DNA of 64,000 nt from JBGAHD01 sp044226395 (GCA_044226395.1 JBGAHD010000001.1:496001-560000), one strand, 5' to 3'; shown: positions 53,076 through 62,508, counted from the stretch's first letter. Notes: generated by a model from the sequence alone, not told the origin. Made by a program: numbers and translations.

Positions 53076-55484
53076 TCAGGACCGCTCGGGTGCTTGGCCC
53101 CCTGCGCCTAGTCGCACGCACGTCTCGCGCCATTTCGCGAACAAGGCGCGATTGCCCGGACGCAGCGCGGCGTCGGCCGTGTCGGGTTTGGCGAGCACGC
53201 GCAGCAGCGCGTCGGGTCCCGTGTCTTCGGTCAGGCAGCGCGCGAAGGCCAAGGCCACGCGCTCCTGCGCGATGTTGACGCGATCGCGGCCGGGCCATTG
53301 CGTGCGACGTGCCAGCACGTCGGCGAGTTCCTTCGCCGCTTCCGCGGGCCGATCGCGCGCGAGTAACCAACGCGCGCGTTGCGCGCGCACGCCGAGCCAA
53401 TGCCGCGCGCCGCCTTCGCCTTGCGCCAGGCCAATGGCCAGGGCGTGATCGAACACGGGTTCCGCCTCGTCCAGGCGACCCGCGCGCGTGAGCAGCGCGG
53501 CGTAGTCCGCGGCGAAGATCAGCACATCGGGGTGATCAGCGCCCATGCTCGCGCGCGCGTGCTCGTAGGACTCGCGCATGCGCTCCAGGCCTTCGCGCTC
53601 GTTGCCTTGCGCGAAAGCCAGCCGACCGCGCAAGCGCTCGATGTACACCTGGGTGCGATAAGCCGTGGAGACTCGCGGATCGGCCAGAGCGACCGCGCGT
53701 TCGATCCGCGCTTGCGCGCGATCGAGCCGACCCATCTGCAGTTCCAAATCGGCGGCGCTGATCAGACTCACGGCCAGTTCGTTGCCGCTGTCGGGCAGAT
53801 GGCGTTCCAGCGCGGCAATGGCGCGATCGAAATAGGCCGCGGCGCGCGTCTGCGCGTCGAGCGAATTGGCGTAGACCGCGGCCGCGCGCGTGAGGCCGGC
53901 CATGATCAAACTGTCGTCGTCGCCCATCGCCGCGCGCCGCGCCAGGGCGCGATCGATCCAGGCCAGGGCCTGCTCGGGCTGGCCGAGTCCGTACAAGGCC
54001 ATCGCCAGATAGCGTTGATGCTCGGCCAGATCGTCCTCGGGCGGTGGCTCGATGCTGGCGAAGATGTTGACGGCGCGCTCGAACTGCCGCGCGGCGCGCT
54101 CGCGCAGACCGATCTCGAAGTACACGTGTCCGGTCGAGGCGATCAACGCGGCGCGCGTGCCCGGATCGAGACTCGCGCCCGACTCGCCCTCGAGCCGCTC
54201 CACGACGCGATCGAGCAAGGCGATTGCGCTTATGCGCCCTTCGCGCACTTCGGCCGGCGTGGCGGACTGATACAGTGTGATCGCGAAATCGGCGAGTTCC
54301 GACGCGCGATCGCGCTCGCGCGCCACGATCGCGAGCTGACGATTCATGCTCACCACGTGATACGTCAGCAAACCCACCACGACCAGGGCCGCGGTCAACC
54401 AAGGCCAGCGGCGCGCGACGAAACGCCGCGCCGCGTAGCCGCGTTCGCCACGGCGCGCCTCCACCGGTTCGCCGCGCAACGCGCGATCGAGATCGGCCAG
54501 CCAATCGTCGACCGAGCGATAACGATCCTGCGGGCGCTTGCGCAAGGCGCGCAGACAGATCGCATCGAGATCGCGCGAAGGAACGGCGCGCCCGAGCCGC
54601 GCCGCCACCGTAGACGGCGCGGGCGGATCGTCATGCACGATCGCGTGCGTCAAGCCCGCCGCCGGCACGCCCGCGTGCGGTGCTTCGCCGGCGAGCAGTT
54701 GATACATCAAGCACCCGAGCGCGTGCACGTCGCAAGCGACGCCGGCCGGTTGTCCGAGAATCTGCTCGGGCGACGCGTAACGCAGCGTCAAAGGGCCCGC
54801 GCCCGCGATGGTCGTGTGACCTTGCTCGTCGAGCAGCCGCGCGATGCCGAAGTCGAGCAGGCGCGGTTCGCCTTCGGCATCGACCAGGATGTTGGCCGGC
54901 TTGATGTCGCGATGAATCACCAAGTGCCGATGCGCGTAGGCCACGGCCTCGCCGACCTTGCGCAGCAGGTTCACGCACGCGCGCAAGTCGAGCGCGTGCC
55001 GTTCGGCGAACACGTCGATGCTCGGGCCATCGACGAACCACGTCGCGAGATAGGGCCGGCCGCGCGCGTCGCGGCCGCCATCGATCAGGCGCGCGATGTT
55101 CGGGTGATCGAGCGCGGCGAGGATCTCGCGCTCGCGCGCGAAGCGACGCTCCTCGACGTCGTCGACGCCCTCGCGATCGAGCTGCTTGATCGCGACCTGG
55201 CCGCGAAAACCATCGTCGTCGCGTTCGGCCAGCCACACGCGGCCCATGCCGCCACGACCGATCTCGCGCAGCACGCGATAACGCGCGATGCGTGGCGGCG
55301 CGTCGGCGGTCGGCGCGTCGAGGCTGGCGACGGGCCGCTCGGCCGCGCGCAAGCGACGCGCGAGCACGGCGGCAAGTTCGGCGTCGGTGTCGGCCAGGCG
55401 CGCGAGCGCGGCGTCGCGCTCGGCGTCGGTCAGCGCGAGCAATCGACCGAACTCGGCCTTCTCGCGTTCGTAACTCTTCGCGTC
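53076..55484 (-). CDS. Membrane Ser/Thr protein kinase with TPR region
   Basis: 802 aa. The N-terminal 70 residues are helical (EREKAEFGRLLALTDAERDA), followed by a Hanks-type kinase domain: YRVLREIGRGGMGRVWLAE (P-loop), AIKQ (Lys), IHRDIKPANILV (catalytic Asp), LLDFGIAR (DFG) and ASPEQI. Then come a membrane helix (WPWLTAALVVVGLLTYHVVS) and an extracytoplasmic or periplasmic tetratricopeptide region. The start is uncertain: a TTG at 55484, 7 bp after the sigma-factor stop, fits the usual N-terminus, while an ATG at 55535 would overlap the sigma gene by 44 bp. It pairs with the ECF sigma factor upstream. Confidence 0.9.
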   Translation of the reverse strand, partial: DAKSYEREKAEFGRLLALTDAERDAALARLADTDAELAAVLARRLRAAERPVASLDAPTADAPPRIARYRVLREIGRGGMGRVWLAERDDDGFRGQVAIKQLDREGVDDVEERRFAREREILAALDHPNIARLIDGGRDARGRPYLATWFVDGPSIDVFAERHALDLRACVNLLRKVGEAVAYAHRHLVIHRDIKPANILVDAEGEPRLLDFGIARLLDEQGHTTIAGAGPLTLRYASPEQILGQPAGVACDVHALGCLMYQLLAGEAPHAGVPAAGLTHAIVHDDPPAPSTVAARLGRAVPSRDLDAICLRALRKRPQDRYRSVDDWLADLDRALRGEPVEARRGERGYAARRFVARRWPWLTAALVVVGLLTYHVVSMNRQLAIVARERDRASELADFAITLYQSATPAEVREGRISAIALLDRVVERLEGESGASLDPGTRAALIASTGHVYFEIGLRERAARQFERAVNIFASIEPPPEDDLAEHQRYLAMALYGLGQPEQALAWIDRALARRAAMGDDDSLIMAGLTRAAAVYANSLDAQTRAAAYFDRAIAALERHLPDSGNELAVSLISAADLELQMGRLDRAQARIERAVALADPRVSTAYRTQVYIERLRGRLAFAQGNEREGLERMRESYEHARASMGADHPDVLIFAADYAALLTRAGRLDEAEPVFDHALAIGLAQGEGGARHWLGVRAQRARWLLARDRPAEAAKELADVLARRTQWPGRDRVNIAQERVALAFARCLTEDTGPDALLRVLAKPDTADAALRPGNRALFAKWRETCVRLGAGGQAPERS

Positions 55485-55491
55485 CAAGACT

Positions 55492-56061
55492 CTAATCCGC
55501 CGGCGCCATTTGATCCTTGAGCCAAGCGCGCGCATGCGCCCACTCGTGATTGACCAGCGACGGCGTGATCGCGAGCGAGGCCGCGGTCTCGTCGATGGTC
55601 AAGCCGGCGAACACGCGAAGCTCGACGACGGTGGCCGCGCGCGCGTCGACGCGGGCGAGTTTGTCCAAGGCATCGTCGAGCGCGAGCAGTTCAACCGGAT
55701 CGGCATCGATGGCGGCGTCGTGATCGTCCAGCGACAGCGGCTTGATGCCGGCGCCGCGCTTGTCGCTGAGCTTGCGGCGCGCGCGATCGATCAGGATCTG
55801 ACGCATGGCGCGGGCGGCGATCGCGACGAAGTGCTCGCGATCGCGCACGGCCGGCGCGCCGGATTCGCTCAGGCGCAGCAGCGCGTCGTGCAGGAGTTCG
55901 GTGGCCTGCACGGTCTCGTGACCGTCGTGCCCCCGCAGCACGCCGCGCGCGAGACGTCGCAGCCGCGCATAGAGTTGATGGAACACCCGATCGCGCGCCA
56001 CGGCATCGCCGGCGCGCCAATCGTTCAACCATTGGGTGATGTCGCTGGCCTCATCGCTCAT
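55492..56061 (-). CDS. ECF sigma factor of the kinase-linked (Sig-70_X6, TIGR02999) group
   Basis: 189 aa from ATG 56061, beginning MSDEASDITQWLNDWRAGD, then region 2 (FHQLYARLRRLARGVLRG, ATELLHDALLRLSE, DREHFVAIAARAMRQILID) and region 4 (LARVDARAATVVELRVFAGLTIDETAASLAITPSL is the HTH). This group is typically encoded beside a Ser/Thr kinase rather than an anti-sigma factor; here the kinase is immediately downstream, so phosphorylation is the probable control. Confidence 0.9.
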   Translation of the reverse strand: MSDEASDITQWLNDWRAGDAVARDRVFHQLYARLRRLARGVLRGHDGHETVQATELLHDALLRLSESGAPAVRDREHFVAIAARAMRQILIDRARRKLSDKRGAGIKPLSLDDHDAAIDADPVELLALDDALDKLARVDARAATVVELRVFAGLTIDETAASLAITPSLVNHEWAHARAWLKDQMAPAD

Positions 56062-56149
56062 GACGCGATGATAACCGACGACGCCGGGCGCGCCGTGGCC
56101 GCGCCGCGCGCGCGCGTGACGGCGATTGCGCGCTCGTCGCGACACGACG

Positions 56150-57547
56150 TTATTCAAAGCCATCGACGAAGCTCGCCTCGATGCGCTCGCGCGCGATCCA
56201 ATAGTCCCGAGTGGTCGGTGCCCCGCAAGCACCGCCCACGCCGACGCCGACCACGGTCACGCGCCCGGCCCACAGCGTCGTGCGCGAATGACGCACTTCG
56301 CGCGGCAGCGCGCAGCCCACGCCATCGAGCGCGAACTGCCAGTGACCGTCGACGCCGAAGCTGGTGTCGACGCGATCGGGCGAGCCATCGGGCAGGCTCA
56401 GGATCGCCGCTTGATAAAGCGCGCGGCCCATGTAGTTCTCGCTGGCGATGCGCAGCGTCGAGGTCACGAGCAGGCGACCATCGGGCAAGGGAATCACATC
56501 GCCGTCGCCATCGTGATCGATGGCCCGGGCGGTCTGTCCCGCGATCGCGTCGATGGGCGGCAGGTCGATCATGGTGGTGCCACTGAGGCGATGAACCAAG
56601 AGCACGGGCTGATCGACGCCATTGCTCCCGGGTCGATGACCCGCCGTGACCAGGGCCGGTCCGAACAGGCGACCGCGCGCGGCGCGAGAGATCACCGTGC
56701 CGCTGTCGCGAACACCGACCAGCGCCAGACTGACCGGATCGAGGGCAACGAACAACGATTCCTCGGTATTCGAGATGCGCCGCGCCTTGCCCGCCGCCCA
56801 GACTTTGCCATCGGGCCCATCGCCAACAGCGGTGAACGACGTATCGGGGTACGGCGCCACGGCAGGCGCCGCGACCGCGAGCACCTGGCCTTGCGCATCG
56901 ATGCGCGCCACGAAACCGCGATCGACGTCATTCGCGGCCAGCGTCACCTTACCGCTGAGATACACGCCGCCATTGGCCGCGGCATTGAGACCCAGCGGCG
57001 CCTCGAGCGCCGCGAGTCCTTGCAGATGCGCGTCCAGATCGAGCAAGACGAAGCCCTGCGCGCCAAAGCCCGGATCGGGCAGACCCGTGGCGCCATCGAC
57101 ACGCACGAGCAGAATGTCATCGTCGTCTTGACCTCCCAGGCGCAAGGCCATCAGCGCATCGCCGTCGGGCAGACAATGACCCACGTGCTCCACGAGCGTG
57201 GTCGAGGCGACACGCGCGAGCGCAAAGCTCTCCTTGCCATCGTCGCTGAAGCTCGGGTCGAGCGTGCCGTCATCGCGCAGCCGCGCCGTGACCACGCGTT
57301 GCCCGCCCGAGGCCAGGCCCGTGACCACGAGCGTTCGACCCGGCCCCGCGCATGCGACCAAAGCGACATCGGTGCCCAGCCCCCCGATGCTGTCGAACGC
57401 CAAGTGCCGCTGGCCTAAGGGACCAAACGTGGGATCGAGCGTTTGCGCGTGGGCATGCGTCGACGCCGCCAACGCGAGCAGCGCGCCGACGCCAGCGCGC
57501 CGCCAGGACATCGTTCTAGCGCGCGACCACGAAGAATCCACCGACAT
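56150..57547 (-). CDS. Secreted delta-60 repeat (NHL/Kelch-like) protein
   Basis: 465 aa from ATG 57547 (GGAG 7 nt upstream), giving the signal peptide WRRAGVGALLALAASTHAHA. The mature region starts QTLDPTFGPLGQRHL, the typical opening of delta-60 repeat proteins, and has LDPSFSDDGKESF, LPDPGFGAQGFV and VDTSFGVDGHW: the repeated 'LDPsFg.dG' unit forming a propeller. The C-terminus is ASFVDGFE, one of the GFE tails seen in this window. It is probably exported and surface-associated. It is transcribed divergently from the protease gene across a 160-bp region containing a large dyad. Confidence 0.8.
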   Translation of the reverse strand: MSVDSSWSRARTMSWRRAGVGALLALAASTHAHAQTLDPTFGPLGQRHLAFDSIGGLGTDVALVACAGPGRTLVVTGLASGGQRVVTARLRDDGTLDPSFSDDGKESFALARVASTTLVEHVGHCLPDGDALMALRLGGQDDDDILLVRVDGATGLPDPGFGAQGFVLLDLDAHLQGLAALEAPLGLNAAANGGVYLSGKVTLAANDVDRGFVARIDAQGQVLAVAAPAVAPYPDTSFTAVGDGPDGKVWAAGKARRISNTEESLFVALDPVSLALVGVRDSGTVISRAARGRLFGPALVTAGHRPGSNGVDQPVLLVHRLSGTTMIDLPPIDAIAGQTARAIDHDGDGDVIPLPDGRLLVTSTLRIASENYMGRALYQAAILSLPDGSPDRVDTSFGVDGHWQFALDGVGCALPREVRHSRTTLWAGRVTVVGVGVGGACGAPTTRDYWIARERIEASFVDGFE

Positions 57548-57578
57548 GTTGAAGCTCCAGCAAGGGGACTGGATGGCG

Positions 57579-57643
57579 CTACGCAAAACGGCGCGATTTC
57601 CACCGAAGTCATTTTCCGGTGAAAACGCCGCGCCTTTGCGTAG
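57579..57643. promoter_or_regulatory. 65-bp imperfect dyad in a divergent promoter
   Basis: Outer arms CTACGCAAA (57579-57587) and TTTGCGTAG (57635-57643) are perfect complements, and inner arms CACCG (57601-57605) and CGGTG (57617-57621) also pair. Overall 20 of 27 positions per arm match. It lies centrally between the starts of the delta-60 protein and protease genes, so it is a candidate operator for both, or an mRNA structure near the 5' end of one. Confidence 0.5.
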
Positions 57644-57706
57644 TGATCGCGGCGCCGGCGAATTCGCGTCGGCGCGAACCTCGGCGCACCACAAGGAACG
57701 ATCCCC

Positions 57707-59416
57707 ATGCGCGCACTTCCCCTGTTGTTGTCCACCCTTGCCTTCGCCGGTCACGGCGCGGCTCACGCCTCACCCACCGATGTCGATACCGGCGCGTCCA
57801 CGCACGCGAATCTGCTCGCGTCTTCGGCGATCGCGCCGATGGCGCCCATTCGTCCGGAGACGCGACCCTGGCCCGGCGGCGTGGTGCACTTTCGGTTCGC
57901 TTCCGGCCTGGCGCCGGCGTTTCGCGATGCCGTGCGGCTGTCCATCGCCGAGTTCACGCAAAAGACGCGCATTCGCTTTCTGGAAGCGATGCCCATGCGT
58001 GGCGAAGGCTTTCTCACCATCGCGCACGGTGATGGCACTTATGTCAGCCACGTCGGCTATCTCGGCGATGGTTTGGAGCAATTCCTGTACTTCTGGCCCG
58101 GCGACGTCGCGATCTGGGGCGTGGCCACGCATGAACTCGGTCACGTGATCGGCCTCGAACACGAGATCCAGCGCTGCGATCGCAACAGCTATGTGTGGAT
58201 TCCGGCGGTCAACGGCAACAACGAAATGCTGTGCGACACCTTGACCGTGGGGCCGTACGACACGTATTCGGCCATGGCTTATTCCGAAGTCGAAATGCAC
58301 GGCGTGGGCAGCGTCAAGGGCTCGCAATCGGAATTCATCTGGCCGCACTGGACGCCGCCGAAGAGCGTGATCAATGGCCTTACCGAGATCGATCTGGCGC
58401 GCATCGCGACGCTCTACGGCACGGATGGCGACTTCTCGTTGGTCAATGTCAGCAGCGGCAAATGCCTCAGCGCCGGCGGTGGTGATCAGATTGGACCGCC
58501 GCGCGCGCGTCCGAGTCTGCGGACCTGCGATGGCGATGCCAGTCAGCGCTGGCACTACGATGCCGAGCGTCGCTCGCTCACCGACCAGCAAGGGCGCTGT
58601 GTCGAGAGCGCCGGGTCCTATGGACGCGCCACGCTCGCGGTCTGCGATGCCGCCAATCCGTATCAACGCTGGGCCGTGGGTGAACATGGCTTCATCACGG
58701 CGGCGTCGATGGATGCCTTCGCGCGCGACGCCGATAGCGTGCCGGTGTGTCTGACCGGCGATGATTCCTTGGCCGATCCCGGCGCGAGCACCGTGGTCAG
58801 TCGCACGTGTACCGACAGCGACAGCGCGCGCTGGGTCGCGCACGATTTCGCGCGCGAACCGATGTACAGCGTGCGCGGCAGTCTGGTGAGTTACGCCCTG
58901 GTCGATGGCAATGACTCGCTCACGCGTCTTTCGGAGTTGTGCATTGGCAAGCGCAACGGTCCTGACGGTCTGGCCAAGCTGCAACCGTGCGTGACAACGA
59001 GTCGTCAGAGCGGTCCGCGCGCGGCGCAGGTCGTGAGCACCTATGCCGGTCCGCGCGCGCACGAGCGGCAGTACCTCAACGACGAGAACCTGTGTCTGGG
59101 CGCGAATGCCAGCGAAGGCGCTCTTCTGAGCTGGCGCCCGTGCGCGCAGTTGGGCGATCGCGCGTGGAAGCGCGTGCAGGGACAGTTGTACTACGTCGGC
59201 GCGTCGGACTCGGCGTCGTGGTGCGTGGTGGTCGACACGCCCGCGGGCGCGCCCAACAGCGGTCATCCGGGCCATGAACTCGTTCGCCCGGATTGGGGCC
59301 TGCGACTGACCTCGCAATGCCCGGCGCCGTGGATCGCGCAGCCGGCGACGATGCGCTGGGCTTTCCGTGACGCGGCGACGCAGCCCCTGGGTGAAGTCCC
59401 GCCTTCGGGGCTTTGA
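57707..59416 (+). CDS. Secreted astacin-like zinc metalloprotease with C-terminal ricin-like (beta-trefoil) domains
   Basis: 569 aa with a signal peptide (LPLLLSTLAFAGHGAAHA). The active site is HELGHVIGLEHE (142-153), the HExxHxxGxxHE zinc motif with catalytic Glu143, and a Met-turn at SAMAY (Met190, Tyr192). This is the M12A astacin layout. After about residue 245 come Trp/Gln/Cys-rich beta-trefoil units (SGKCLSAGGGDQIG, QRWHYDA, ENLCLGANASEG, WKRVQGQLYYV) that probably bind carbohydrate. The ATG has AAGGAA 8 nt upstream. It is probably a secreted protease acting on polymer-bound protein. Confidence 0.87.
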   Translation: MRALPLLLSTLAFAGHGAAHASPTDVDTGASTHANLLASSAIAPMAPIRPETRPWPGGVVHFRFASGLAPAFRDAVRLSIAEFTQKTRIRFLEAMPMRGEGFLTIAHGDGTYVSHVGYLGDGLEQFLYFWPGDVAIWGVATHELGHVIGLEHEIQRCDRNSYVWIPAVNGNNEMLCDTLTVGPYDTYSAMAYSEVEMHGVGSVKGSQSEFIWPHWTPPKSVINGLTEIDLARIATLYGTDGDFSLVNVSSGKCLSAGGGDQIGPPRARPSLRTCDGDASQRWHYDAERRSLTDQQGRCVESAGSYGRATLAVCDAANPYQRWAVGEHGFITAASMDAFARDADSVPVCLTGDDSLADPGASTVVSRTCTDSDSARWVAHDFAREPMYSVRGSLVSYALVDGNDSLTRLSELCIGKRNGPDGLAKLQPCVTTSRQSGPRAAQVVSTYAGPRAHERQYLNDENLCLGANASEGALLSWRPCAQLGDRAWKRVQGQLYYVGASDSASWCVVVDTPAGAPNSGHPGHELVRPDWGLRLTSQCPAPWIAQPATMRWAFRDAATQPLGEVPPSGL

Positions 59417-59422
59417 TCGATC

Positions 59423-59440
59423 TCGCGACTTCTGTCGCGA
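59423..59440 (+). terminator. Small hairpin after the protease gene
   Basis: TCGCGAC, loop TTCT, GTCGCGA: a perfect 7-bp stem, 6 bp after the stop codon, without a T-run. Possible terminator or mRNA end protection. Confidence 0.35.
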
Positions 59441-59585
59441 CAACGATCGCGGTGAAACCGTGCGCGCGTCGACATTCGCTGTCGGCGCGCGCGCTTTCTG
59501 CGCGAAGAATCCTAGATTCCCGCCTTGTACCGAGCCACGCCCACGCGCCACGCTAGCGCCCAGTCACCTCGACCTGGAGCGACTC

Positions 59586-60449
59586 ATGCGCGACGTCTTC
59601 GATCACCGCGACCTGTTGTTGCGCGACACGCACGCGACGCTCGGCGAAACACTCGACGTGCTCCAAGCCCGCGAGATCGCGAAGCGGCGTCGTTTTCTGG
59701 GTCTGATTGGTTCCGCCGCGGCTTTGTCGGTGCTGCCCGGTCGCGTGCTCGGTTGCACCTTGATTCCCAGCGAAACGGGCGGGCCTTACCCCGGTGACGG
59801 CACGAATGGTCCGAACGTGCTGACGCAGACTGGCATTCTGCGCTCGGACATTCGCGCGAGTTTCGGCACCGCCGGCACCACGCAGGCCACGGGCACGGTG
59901 CTCACGGTCACGTTGCGCCTGGTCAGCACCATCACCGCGTGCGCGCCGCTCGAAGGCCTCGCGGTGTACTTGTGGCATTGCGACGCGGCCGGTGGCTATT
60001 CGATGTATTCCTCCGGCATCACGCAGCAGAACTATCTGCGCGGCGTGCAAGTCAGCGACGCCAATGGCGAGCTGACCTTCACCACGATCTTTCCCGGCTG
60101 CTATCCGGGACGTTGGCCGCACATGCATTTCGAGATCTACGGCTCGGTCGCGCAGGCCACCTCGGGCACGAATGCGCTGCGCACCTCGCAGCTGGCCTTG
60201 CCGGAAGCGGCGTGCCGAATGGTCTATCAACAGACCGCGTTGTATCCGCAGGCGACCGGCAATCTCAATGGCGTCACGCTCGCGAGCGACGGCGTCTTCG
60301 GCAACGATCTCGCGGTGAATCAGCTGGCCGCGACCACCGGCGACAACGTCAGTGGTTATGCCTGCGCGCTGGAAGTCGGCGTGACGGTGGCCCCGAGCAG
60401 CACGCCCAACGCCGTGTTCGCGAACGGTTTCGAGGACACGCTCGCGTGA
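59586..60449 (+). CDS. Tat-exported intradiol ring-cleavage dioxygenase
   Basis: 287 aa from ATG 59586, with GGAG 7 nt upstream. The N-terminus has a twin-arginine motif KRRRFLGLIGSAAALSVL. The dioxygenase part contains GGPYPGDG (Tyr ligand), AVYLWHCDAAGGYSMYS, then YPGRWPHMHFEIYG with the Tyr and HxH ligands of the non-haem Fe(III) site. This is the catechol/protocatechuate 3,4-dioxygenase fold. The protein ends VFANGFEDTLA, another GFE-type tail. It is probably a folded enzyme exported by Tat to cleave aromatic substrates outside the cytoplasm. Confidence 0.87.
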   Translation: MRDVFDHRDLLLRDTHATLGETLDVLQAREIAKRRRFLGLIGSAAALSVLPGRVLGCTLIPSETGGPYPGDGTNGPNVLTQTGILRSDIRASFGTAGTTQATGTVLTVTLRLVSTITACAPLEGLAVYLWHCDAAGGYSMYSSGITQQNYLRGVQVSDANGELTFTTIFPGCYPGRWPHMHFEIYGSVAQATSGTNALRTSQLALPEAACRMVYQQTALYPQATGNLNGVTLASDGVFGNDLAVNQLAATTGDNVSGYACALEVGVTVAPSSTPNAVFANGFEDTLA

Positions 60450-60459
60450 TCGCGCGCGC

Positions 60460-61581
60460 TCAGTAGCGCACGTACAGCGGTTCGGCCACGGCACCGCGCG
60501 CGGCGAGGCGTTGCAGGGTCAGGATCGTGGTCTCGGTGAATTCGTGGCCGGCCGGAATCAGTTCGCGGCCATCGTCGGCGAGCACGGGCTCGTCGGCGAT
60601 CCAGCCCGGCATCAGATCATCGACGCGCGCAGTCTGCATCAACGAAGGTGCCTCGCGGAAGCCGGTGACGGCGGCAATGATCTCGGCCGGAATGCTCGGG
60701 CATTCGAGATGCAGCTGCGTCGCGGCCGTGTCGCCGTACAGACCTTGGCGCGCCAGATCGTAAAGCCGCAGCGCCGCTTGAATCAGACGCGCGCCGCGGC
60801 GCACTTCCAGCGGTTGATCCTCGGCCACGTCCTCGTTCTGATGACGCACGATCGCGGCCACGCGCTCCAGGCGCGGAATGCGCGTGAGCAGAATCCGCGC
60901 GGTCTCGGCGTGATCGATGAAGAACCGTTGCTCGGCCACCGACAGCGTGCGGCCGCGTTCGGCGCGACGCATGATGTCGGCCGGCACGCCGACGTAACCG
61001 AGTTGGCTGAGCGACGCGGCGAGTTCGTACAGCCACGCTTCGTCCCACCCCAGCCGCGTGAGCGCGAACTGCGTGCAGCCGCGCGCGAACACCGCGCGCC
61101 GATGCGCGCTGGGCACGGCCAGGGCCAGCACATCGCACAGCACGCGCACCGAACCGGTGAGCGTGGTCTCGAGCAAGGCGCGCTCGGCCTGCGCGACGCG
61201 ACGCACTTCCACCGCCTGACGCACGGTGTCGCGCAGCAGTTCCTGCGCGCAGGGCTTCGCCAGAAAGCGAAAGATCGCGCCCTGGTTGACCGCGGCCATG
61301 GCGCTTTCGACATCGGTGTGGCCCGTCAACAGAATCCGCACGCTGTCGGGCGCGATTTCGCGCGCGCCGGACAGAAACGCCACGCCATTCATCTCGGGCA
61401 TGCGCATGTCGGAGATCACCACGTCGAACGGACCGTCGGCGCGCATGCGCTCCAGACCCAGCGCGCCCGAAGTGGCCGAGGTCACTTCATAGGCGTTCTT
61501 GAGGGTGCGCTCCATCGCGCGCAGCAGATTGGGTTCGTCGTCGACGCAAAGCACGCGCGGGAGTGCATGATCGCCATTCAT
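60460..61581 (-). CDS. Response regulator with degenerate HD (RpfG-like) output domain
   Basis: 373 aa from ATG 61581 (GGGAGA about 9 nt upstream). The receiver has VLCVDDEP, acceptor Asp in VVISDMRMPEMNG, and Lys in FLAKPC. The output part aligns loosely with HD-GYP regulators (FIDHAETARILLTRIPRLERVAAIVRHQNED), but the usual HHE-DG-GYP is reduced to RHQNED, so cyclic-di-GMP hydrolysis is doubtful. It converges with the dioxygenase gene with 10 bp between them. The partner kinase is not adjacent. Confidence 0.78.
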   Translation of the reverse strand: MNGDHALPRVLCVDDEPNLLRAMERTLKNAYEVTSATSGALGLERMRADGPFDVVISDMRMPEMNGVAFLSGAREIAPDSVRILLTGHTDVESAMAAVNQGAIFRFLAKPCAQELLRDTVRQAVEVRRVAQAERALLETTLTGSVRVLCDVLALAVPSAHRRAVFARGCTQFALTRLGWDEAWLYELAASLSQLGYVGVPADIMRRAERGRTLSVAEQRFFIDHAETARILLTRIPRLERVAAIVRHQNEDVAEDQPLEVRRGARLIQAALRLYDLARQGLYGDTAATQLHLECPSIPAEIIAAVTGFREAPSLMQTARVDDLMPGWIADEPVLADDGRELIPAGHEFTETTILTLQRLAARGAVAEPLYVRY

Positions 61582-61829
61582 TCGCTTCGTCTCCCTACGC
61601 TCGTGCTCGTGTTCGCCAGGAAATTGGCGCGACTCGACGTCAGGTCGGCGCGCGATCCCGGGGCCGCCCAGCCGGAAGTGTCGGGAACCGCCTTCCTCGG
61701 GGCCGCGGTGGCAGACTGCAAGTTGGGTGCCGCGCTGCTCGAAGGCGCTGTCGTGGGGCAACGTCGCCGCGATCTTTGTCGGGCATCGCCCTTTGCCCCT
61801 ATCCTCGGGCCGACTGCGGAGACCTCTTA

Positions 61830-62489
61830 GTGACCGGAAAGCCCCAAGCATCCTGGCGCTGGCAAGGGCCGCGCGATCAGGGCGCGAACGTTCCCGCGAG
61901 CTTGCTCGCGCTGTTCGCCGTGATCTGGGTGGCATTGGCCTTCGACGTGGGCGATCGTCAGGACTGGGCGCTGGAGAACGCGCTGGTGTGGGTGTCGCTG
62001 CCGATCTTGGTGTTGACCTATCGGTCGCTGCGTTTTTCCAACTTCAGCTACGCGCTGTTGTTCGTGTTCTTCGTGCTGCACGAGATCGGCGCGCACTACA
62101 CGTATTCCGACGTGCCGTATGACGACTGGTGGCGCGCGCTCACCGGCGACACACTCAACGCCGCCTTGGGCCTCGAACGCAATCACTACGATCGCGTGAT
62201 TCATTTCGCCTATGGCTTGATGATGGTGCCGCCGACGCTGGAACTGCTCGACGCCAAGGCGCCGCCCGTGGGCGTGTGGCGCTTCGTCGTGCCCTTGTTT
62301 TTCTTGCAGGCGCAGGCCGGGCTGTACGAATTGATCGAATGGCTCGCCGCCGAAGTCTTCGGCGGCGAGCTCGGTCAGGCGTATCTCGGCACCCAGGGCG
62401 ATATCTGGGACGCGCACAAGGACATGGCCTTGGCGGGCCTGGGCACCATCATCGGCTTGACGCTGAGTTTCGTCACGCGGCGGCGCTGA
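61830..62489 (+). CDS. DUF2238/YjdF-family inner-membrane protein
   Basis: 219 aa, starting at a GTG with GGAGA 9 nt upstream. About six membrane helices; it carries the family features HEIGAHYTYSDVPYDDWW, HYDRVIHFAYGLMM and YLGTQGDIWDAHKDM. The biochemical function of this family is unknown. Confidence 0.75.
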   Translation: MTGKPQASWRWQGPRDQGANVPASLLALFAVIWVALAFDVGDRQDWALENALVWVSLPILVLTYRSLRFSNFSYALLFVFFVLHEIGAHYTYSDVPYDDWWRALTGDTLNAALGLERNHYDRVIHFAYGLMMVPPTLELLDAKAPPVGVWRFVVPLFFLQAQAGLYELIEWLAAEVFGGELGQAYLGTQGDIWDAHKDMALAGLGTIIGLTLSFVTRRR

Positions 62490-62508
62490 ACGCGGCGCCG
62501 CGCGGGAC

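Noticed and set aside
51014..53278. 754-aa open frame on the plus strand opposite the DUF11 gene
   Set aside because: Antisense shadow: Arg-rich, no start site, no motif.
53379..55520. 713-aa open frame opposite the Ser/Thr kinase
   Set aside because: Antisense shadow; the kinase on the other strand has all catalytic motifs.
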